DNA from: JBDIAG01 sp047974565
GTDB lineage: Bacteria > Actinomycetota > Actinomycetes > Actinomycetales > CAWJMD01
DNA length: 64,000 nucleotides
NCBI GenBank assembly: GCA_047974565.1
Contig: JBKECN010000024.1
Coordinates: forward strand, 62,001 to 126,000
Direction of reading: 5' to 3'
Part shown: positions 59,287 to 64,000 of the stretch, one piece after another
How the letters are laid out: each line of letters begins with the position of its first letter
Position numbering within the stretch: position 1 is the first letter of the stretch
Translations under genes and position numbers: made by a program
Notes under the pieces: model-generated
The model's database searches: none
Told to the model about the DNA's origin: nothing
The model's input: the letters and a program-made list of their open reading frames with translations, nothing else

Positions 59287-60777
59287 ATGAACCGTGTCCT
59301 GGGGCACCTCAAGCGTCTCCGAAACCAGGCGGAAAACAAAAAGAAAATCTCAAACAAGTACCATGTATTGATCATCGTTCAAAACCTACCGGTACCGCTG
59401 GATCGGCGAGTCTGGCTCGAATGTCAATCTCTCATCGCGGCCGGATACGAGGTCAGCGTCATCTGCATCAAGGGACCTGACGATCCCGACTTCGAAGTCG
59501 TGGATGGAGTGTCGATCTATAAGTACCGACCGGCTCCGGAGGCCGAGGGGCTGCGGGGCTTCGCCCTCGAGTTTACGTATTCGTGGATACGCACAGCCGT
59601 GCTCTCCATAAAGGTGTGGGCTAGAAAGCCGTTCGATGTCATCCAAGCGTGCAACCCGCCAGACACGTATTGGCTGCTGGCTCTGCTCTGGCGCCTGCGC
59701 GGAGTCAAGTTTGTCTTCGACCAGCACGATCTCAATCCTGAGCTGTTCCTGTCCCGCTTCGGGGAGCCCACATCCCTCAAGGAACGCACCCTCTTGCGCG
59801 GACTCACACTGCTGGAGGCTGCCACCTATCGGGTTGCCGATCACGTCATCTCGACCAATGAGAGCTACCGGGCACTGGCCATGGAGCGAGGCGGTCTCCC
59901 GGCGAACGCCTTGACGGTCGTGAGATCTGGTCCGGACACCTCAAGAATGCGTCCGGTGTATCCGAGCGAGCCCACCGTTCGGGACGGATTCGAGCTGGCT
60001 TACCTGGGGATCATGGGCCCGCAGGATGGGGTGGAGATACTCCTGCATGTGATGCGCGATCTGGTCCATGACCGGGGCCGCACCGACGTGCACGCGACAC
60101 TCATGGGCTTTGGCGATTGCCTGGAGCGGCTCAAGAAGGAAGCCGTCGCATTGGATGTAGACCATTTTGTGACCTTTACCGGGCGCGCTGAGGGACCGCT
60201 AATCGCCGAAGTGCTCAGTCGAGCCGATCTTGGCATCGGGCCCGATCCGAAAACTCCCCTCAACGACGTCTCGACGATGAACAAGACCATGGAGTACATG
60301 GCTTTTGGGCTGCCCTCGGTCGCATTCGACCTTCACGAGACGCGCGTGAGCGGCGGCGATGCCGTGGTGTACGTGCCTGCGGGTGATCTCAAGGGCTACG
60401 CGGATGCGATCGAAGGACTTCTCGCCGAGCCACAACGCCGCGTCGACATGGGTCGACTGGCCCGCGAACGGGTCGTGAGTAACTTCGACTGGCGCGGCGA
60501 ATCCGTCAAGTACGTCTCCGTGTACCACGCCCTGAACGGTCGGCCGGTATATCCTGCCACGCGGGCGTATTCGGAGCCAGCCTCTGGTTCAGACCCGCAG
60601 GGCCGGATCTATGTCAACCTGCGAGACCCAGTCGAGTTCGAGACCTTTCTGTCCACTCGGGGGCTCATCGGGCCGGACATGGCCGCAGGATCCGACCAGA
60701 ACGCGCACGACACGGTTCCGGAAGTGACGGCCACGGAGCACAGAACTCTTGAGCCAGAGGCTGGTACCAGATGGTAG
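59287..60777 (+). CDS. glycosyltransferase family 4
   Basis: A 496-aa GT4-type enzyme. N-terminal Rossmann part: HVLIIVQNLPVPLDRRVWLE, FDQHDLNPELF; C-terminal part with YLGIMGPQDGVEIL and the nucleotide-sugar E-x7-E region (NKTMEYMAFGLPSVAFDLHETR). No membrane helix is seen. A 65-residue tail after NFDWR... is unusual and may be linker. ATG 59287 has GAAAGG 9 nt upstream. It overlaps the next gene by 7 bp, supporting cotranscription. Probably transfers a sugar to a lipid-linked intermediate. Confidence 0.86.
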   Translation: MNRVLGHLKRLRNQAENKKKISNKYHVLIIVQNLPVPLDRRVWLECQSLIAAGYEVSVICIKGPDDPDFEVVDGVSIYKYRPAPEAEGLRGFALEFTYSWIRTAVLSIKVWARKPFDVIQACNPPDTYWLLALLWRLRGVKFVFDQHDLNPELFLSRFGEPTSLKERTLLRGLTLLEAATYRVADHVISTNESYRALAMERGGLPANALTVVRSGPDTSRMRPVYPSEPTVRDGFELAYLGIMGPQDGVEILLHVMRDLVHDRGRTDVHATLMGFGDCLERLKKEAVALDVDHFVTFTGRAEGPLIAEVLSRADLGIGPDPKTPLNDVSTMNKTMEYMAFGLPSVAFDLHETRVSGGDAVVYVPAGDLKGYADAIEGLLAEPQRRVDMGRLARERVVSNFDWRGESVKYVSVYHALNGRPVYPATRAYSEPASGSDPQGRIYVNLRDPVEFETFLSTRGLIGPDMAAGSDQNAHDTVPEVTATEHRTLEPEAGTRW

Positions 60778-62321
60778 GTCTGCACGATCTCCTCCACGAT
60801 GCGGCACGACGCCACCCGAAGCACTCCGCGCTCACCTATGCCGACAACACCTTGACCTACCAAGAACTGTGGTCCGCCGTTCACCGCACCGCCTGCGGTC
60901 TACGCGCCCTCGGCATCGACCGGGGCGACCGGGTCGCGGTATATCTAGACAAACGACTGGAGACAGTCATCTCACTCTTTGCGGCTGCGGCGGCGGGAGC
61001 GGTGTTCGTCCCGATCAACCCCGCCCTGCGGGCAACTCAGGCGGCGCACATCATGCGCGACTGTCAGGCCAGCATCCTGGTCACTTCCCAGCAGCGCTGG
61101 CAAGCACTGTCCCCATCGGAGCAGGACCAGCTTGCGGTCATCCTGGTGGACCAGGATCCGGCCCACGTGGTGGCTCCTGGTCCCAGGCCGGTGACGAGTT
61201 GGTCGGACGTGTCGGCCGCAGAACCGCTTCCGCTGCCACCCATGGTCGAAACCGACCTCGCGAGTCTGCTGTACACCTCTGGGAGCACGGGCAGCCCCAA
61301 GGGTGTTGCCCTGACTCACCGCAATCTGGTCGCTGGCGCACAGAGCGTCAGCTCATATCTACTCAACACCCACGAGGACGTCATTCTCGCCCTGCTCCCA
61401 CTGAGCTTCGACGCGGGCTTCTCTCAGTTGAGCACCGCCTTCGCGGTCGGCGCACACGTGGTGCTTATGAACTATCTGGTCCCCGGCGACGTACCCAAAG
61501 CCTGTGCCCGGCACGGAGTTACCGGTCTCACCTGCGTACCTCCCCTATGGATCCAGATCGCCAACCTCACGTGGCCACGGCAGGCCCGCGCCCAACTGCG
61601 GTACTTCGCCAGCACGGGCGGTCGAATGCCGAAGCAGATCCTGGATCAACTCAGGTTGACCTTCCCCGAGGCTACTCCGTACCTCATGTACGGACTCACC
61701 GAAGCCTTTCGCTCCACTTACCTCGACCCGGCCGAGATCGATCGCAGACCGGACTCCATCGGCAAAGCAATCCCGAATGCCGAGATCCTCGTCGTGGCTC
61801 CGGACGGAAGCCTCTGCGGGCCGGGCCAAGAGGGCGAACTCGTCCATCGAGGCCCACTTGTGGCGCTGGGATACTGGAACGACCCGGAACGGACCGCTCA
61901 GAGATTCCGCCCGCTTCCCGGGCCAGTTCCACAGTGGCGGCAACCGGAACTCGCCGTATGGTCCGGGGACACGGTGACCCTCGACGAGCAGGGTTTCCTC
62001 TACTTCGTGGGTCGTCAGGACGACATGATCAAGACCTCTGGGTACCGGGTCTCCCCCACCGAGGTGGAGGAAGCCGCATACCAAACCGGCTTGGTCCAGG
62101 ACGCCGTCGCACTGGGGATTGAGGACGAGCGGCTCGGCCAGCGCATCGTCCTGGTTGTCACCCCGGGCGCAGACTTCGACGTAAGCCGCTTCACCACCGC
62201 GCTACGCGCCACCCTGCCAAGCTTCATGGTGCCCAGCCAGATCGAAGTACGTGACTGTGTCCCCCGCTCACCCAACGGCAAGTTCGACCGGGTCCACCTG
62301 CGTGCGGAACTGACACCGTGA
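60771..62321 (+). CDS. AMP-forming acyl/amino-acyl ligase, exosortase-A-associated type
   Basis: A 516-aa ANL ligase: P-loop YTSGSTGSPKG (168-178), A5-like YGLTEA, A7-A8 SGDTVTL and VGRQDDMIKTSGYRVSP, A10 lysine K504 in NGKFDR. At the position that in NRPS adenylation domains binds the amino group, the A4 segment reads SFDAGFSQ with Asp214, so an amino acid substrate is plausible. The set ligase, PLP decarboxylase and acyl carrier protein matches the group described as exosortase A system-associated in Proteobacteria. Overlaps the glycosyltransferase start-side gene by 7 bp and the decarboxylase by GTGA. Confidence 0.86.
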   Translation: MVGLHDLLHDAARRHPKHSALTYADNTLTYQELWSAVHRTACGLRALGIDRGDRVAVYLDKRLETVISLFAAAAAGAVFVPINPALRATQAAHIMRDCQASILVTSQQRWQALSPSEQDQLAVILVDQDPAHVVAPGPRPVTSWSDVSAAEPLPLPPMVETDLASLLYTSGSTGSPKGVALTHRNLVAGAQSVSSYLLNTHEDVILALLPLSFDAGFSQLSTAFAVGAHVVLMNYLVPGDVPKACARHGVTGLTCVPPLWIQIANLTWPRQARAQLRYFASTGGRMPKQILDQLRLTFPEATPYLMYGLTEAFRSTYLDPAEIDRRPDSIGKAIPNAEILVVAPDGSLCGPGQEGELVHRGPLVALGYWNDPERTAQRFRPLPGPVPQWRQPELAVWSGDTVTLDEQGFLYFVGRQDDMIKTSGYRVSPTEVEEAAYQTGLVQDAVALGIEDERLGQRIVLVVTPGADFDVSRFTTALRATLPSFMVPSQIEVRDCVPRSPNGKFDRVHLRAELTP

Positions 62322-63541
62322 TCACGCAGTCCCTCATCGAGCGGTTCGGGGTCGACCGCGGCGAGTTGACCGTCGGCGGCTCACGCCTTTCCCGCCTGGC
62401 TGCGCGCGTGGGCTCCACACCATTCTTCGCCTACGACCGTGAGCACATCGCCCACCGCATCCGCGAGGTCCGTCAGGCCTTGCCCGGTGCGGTACGTCTG
62501 AGTTACGCCATGAAAGCCAACCCGATGCCGGCCCTCGTCGGCTTCGTCGGTGGGCTGGTCGACAAGATCGACGTGGCCTCGGCCGGAGAACTGTCGGTGG
62601 CTCTCGATGCCGGCAAGCGAGGCCCGGAGGTGAGTTTCGCGGGGCCGGGTAAAACCGCCCACGAGATCGTCCAAGCGGTAGCCGCCGGAGCGACGATCGA
62701 GGTGGAGTCCGAGACCGAGATCGAGCGCGTGGTCGCAGCCGGGGCTCAGCTCGACCTGCGCCCACAGATCGCCATCCGGGTGAACCCGGACTTCGCGGTG
62801 AAGGGCTCAGGCATGAGGATGGGCGGCGGCCCGCAGCAGTTCGGCATCGACGCCGAACAGGTACCCGACGTGCTCACCGGGATCCGCGGCGCACCCGTGG
62901 ACGTCATCGGGTTTCACGTCTTCGCCGGGTCCCAGAACCTCAAAGCAGAGGTGCTGATCGAATCTCAGCACAGGATCGTCGATCTCGTCGCCACCCTCGC
63001 CGAGCACCTGCCGTACCCGGTGAGATACGTCAATCTGGGCGGGGGCTTTGGCATCCCGTACTCCGAGAGGGACAGTCCGTTGGATCTGCCGGCACTCGGC
63101 GCTGGCATGCACGACGTGACCGACACCCTCTCGGCATCGCTCCCTGACGCCGAGCCGGTTGTCGAACTGGGCCGGTACCTCGTCGGAGAAGCGGGGGTCT
63201 ACGTCACCCAGGTCGTGGATCGCAAAGTCTCCCGTGGGACGACGTACCTCGTCGTGGACGGTGGCTTACATCATCAACTGGCCGCATCGGGCAACCTGGG
63301 ACAGGTCATCAAGCGCAACTACCCGATCACCACCGGGACCAAGGTCGACCGATCGACTGCTGAGCAGGTCACCATCGTCGGGTCACTGTGCACTCCACTG
63401 GACGTGCTGGGCAACCACGTGCCACTACCACCAACCGATATCGGCGACTTGATCGTCATATTCCAAGCGGGGGCATACGGCCTCACGGCCAGCCCAAGCG
63501 TATTTCTGTCACACTTACCAGCACGTGAAGTACTGATCTGA
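62318..63541 (+). CDS. PLP-dependent decarboxylase (group IV), exosortase-A-associated type
   Basis: A 407-aa alanine-racemase-fold decarboxylase. PLP lysine K66 in YAMKANP, substrate motif HVFAGSQ (His200), phosphate-binding GGGFG (241-245), GRYLVGEAG (285-293) and the C-terminal active-site Cys358 in GSLCTPLDVLG. The HVFAGSQ form distinguishes it from lysine (DapDC) and ornithine decarboxylases and matches the exosortase-A-associated family. GTG 62318 overlaps the ligase stop (GTGA). With the ACP it probably decarboxylates a carrier-bound amino acid. Confidence 0.88.
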   Translation: MITQSLIERFGVDRGELTVGGSRLSRLAARVGSTPFFAYDREHIAHRIREVRQALPGAVRLSYAMKANPMPALVGFVGGLVDKIDVASAGELSVALDAGKRGPEVSFAGPGKTAHEIVQAVAAGATIEVESETEIERVVAAGAQLDLRPQIAIRVNPDFAVKGSGMRMGGGPQQFGIDAEQVPDVLTGIRGAPVDVIGFHVFAGSQNLKAEVLIESQHRIVDLVATLAEHLPYPVRYVNLGGGFGIPYSERDSPLDLPALGAGMHDVTDTLSASLPDAEPVVELGRYLVGEAGVYVTQVVDRKVSRGTTYLVVDGGLHHQLAASGNLGQVIKRNYPITTGTKVDRSTAEQVTIVGSLCTPLDVLGNHVPLPPTDIGDLIVIFQAGAYGLTASPSVFLSHLPAREVLI

Positions 63542-63565
63542 CTGCTGAGAGAACGAGGGAGCAAT

Positions 63566-63856
63566 ATGCCTGATCCACGGACGCTCGACCAGGTCAAGAG
63601 CGTGGTCGTGACCACGCTCGCCCTGCAAGACCAGGCCGAGTCACTCACAGCGCATACGGTGCTCCTCGACCTCCCCGAACTCGATTCCCTTGCCGTCGTC
63701 AACCTGCTCGCCGAACTGGAGACGGCCTTCGCGATCTCCATCGAAGACGACGAGTTCTCGGCGGAGTTACTCGAGACGATGGGATCCCTGGCGGATTTCG
63801 TGGAGGCCAAGCTGGCCGATGACCCGGCCACTCGAGCCGGGACCACGCCGCCGTAA
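63566..63856 (+). CDS. acyl carrier protein
   Basis: A 96-aa carrier protein with the phosphopantetheine serine (Ser41) in the motif LDSLAVVNLL, four-helix pattern, and an acidic surface. It follows the decarboxylase by 24 bp on the same strand. A dedicated ACP fits thioester chemistry on ligase-loaded amino acid. The C-terminal TRAGTTPP tail is a short extension. Confidence 0.88.
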   Translation: MPDPRTLDQVKSVVVTTLALQDQAESLTAHTVLLDLPELDSLAVVNLLAELETAFAISIEDDEFSAELLETMGSLADFVEAKLADDPATRAGTTPP

Positions 63857-63972
63857 CCGAAGGACCGTCGGGGCACCCGGCTCGCGCCGAAAAGAGCGAT
63901 TGCCGCTCAGATCGAGTGCAGGTCAGGCACATACAAGGCTCGGGGACAGCAGCCGAACCCATGGAGGGGAAC

Positions 63973-64000
63973 ATGCCCAAGCGGCCCGCCGACAGCGAGG
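63973..64000 (+). CDS. partial gene, start only
   Basis: ATG at 63973 (MPKRPADSE) follows GGAGGGG within 5 nt on the same strand as the polysaccharide cluster; the gene runs off the window. Eight or nine residues are too few to assign a family. Confidence 0.5.

Overview
The window is high-GC DNA (roughly 70 percent G+C) from an actinomycete. Evidence for this is the mycothiol gene mshB, the actinobacterial small protein DUF3117, the actinobacterial form of DapD, a DUF222-HNH endonuclease, PaaX-, Lrp- and DivIVA-type proteins, and frequent GTG starts. Gene content fits Micrococcales (Intrasporangiaceae/Dermatophilaceae-like), but I cannot fix the genus from sequence alone. No rRNA, tRNA, CRISPR array, insertion sequence or prophage was recognised.

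Layout. 0-9.2 kb, all on the minus strand: a class I O-methyltransferase, leucyl aminopeptidase, DUF3117, a PIG-V-like mannosyltransferase, 3-methyladenine glycosylase, an SRPBCC protein, a DivIVA-domain protein, a LOG-family protein and a membrane GGDEF-EAL protein. 9.5-15.6 kb: three genes of the succinylase branch of lysine/diaminopimelate synthesis (dapE and dapD divergent from a 32-bp gap, and dapC behind ferredoxin fdxA), with a lysozyme-fold-like membrane protein and citrate synthase. 15.8-20.7 kb: an EcsC-like protein and the operon typA-mshB-GNAT. 20.7-21.9 kb: a gene-free stretch with a 175-bp tandem repeat carrying hairpins. 21.9-30.7 kb: an FtsH-like protease with an altered Walker B, then a five-gene oligopeptide ABC transporter (dppA-B-C-D-F) with an enlarged DppB. 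31.2-35.1 kb: a catabolic-looking trio of SDR, AGPS-like flavoenzyme and FGGY kinase. 35.1-42.6 kb: small accessory genes (DUF1801, TRIC-like, AlbA_2, SGNH hydrolase, alpha/beta hydrolase, GNAT, PaaX-like regulator, GIY-YIG nuclease, gene debris).

42.6-47.6 kb is a housekeeping block (ychF, rmuC, ispH, xseA). A large DUF222-HNH gene sits where xseB would be expected. 50.9-54.1 kb encodes a secreted metalloprotease with Ig-like and bulb-lectin repeats. 54.6-57.9 kb is lrp / ald / amino acid permease, closed by a strong terminator. From 58.7 kb to the right edge a surface-polysaccharide cluster begins: a hexapeptide acetyltransferase, a glycosyltransferase, and a tightly coupled trio of AMP-forming ligase, PLP decarboxylase and acyl carrier protein of the type associated with exosortase A systems in Proteobacteria.

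Most notable are the ligase/decarboxylase/ACP cassette, a recurrent leaderless promoter signature (TAnnnT 6-8 nt before the start codon) at six genes, two genes that appear to need CTG starts, and the 175-bp hairpin repeat.
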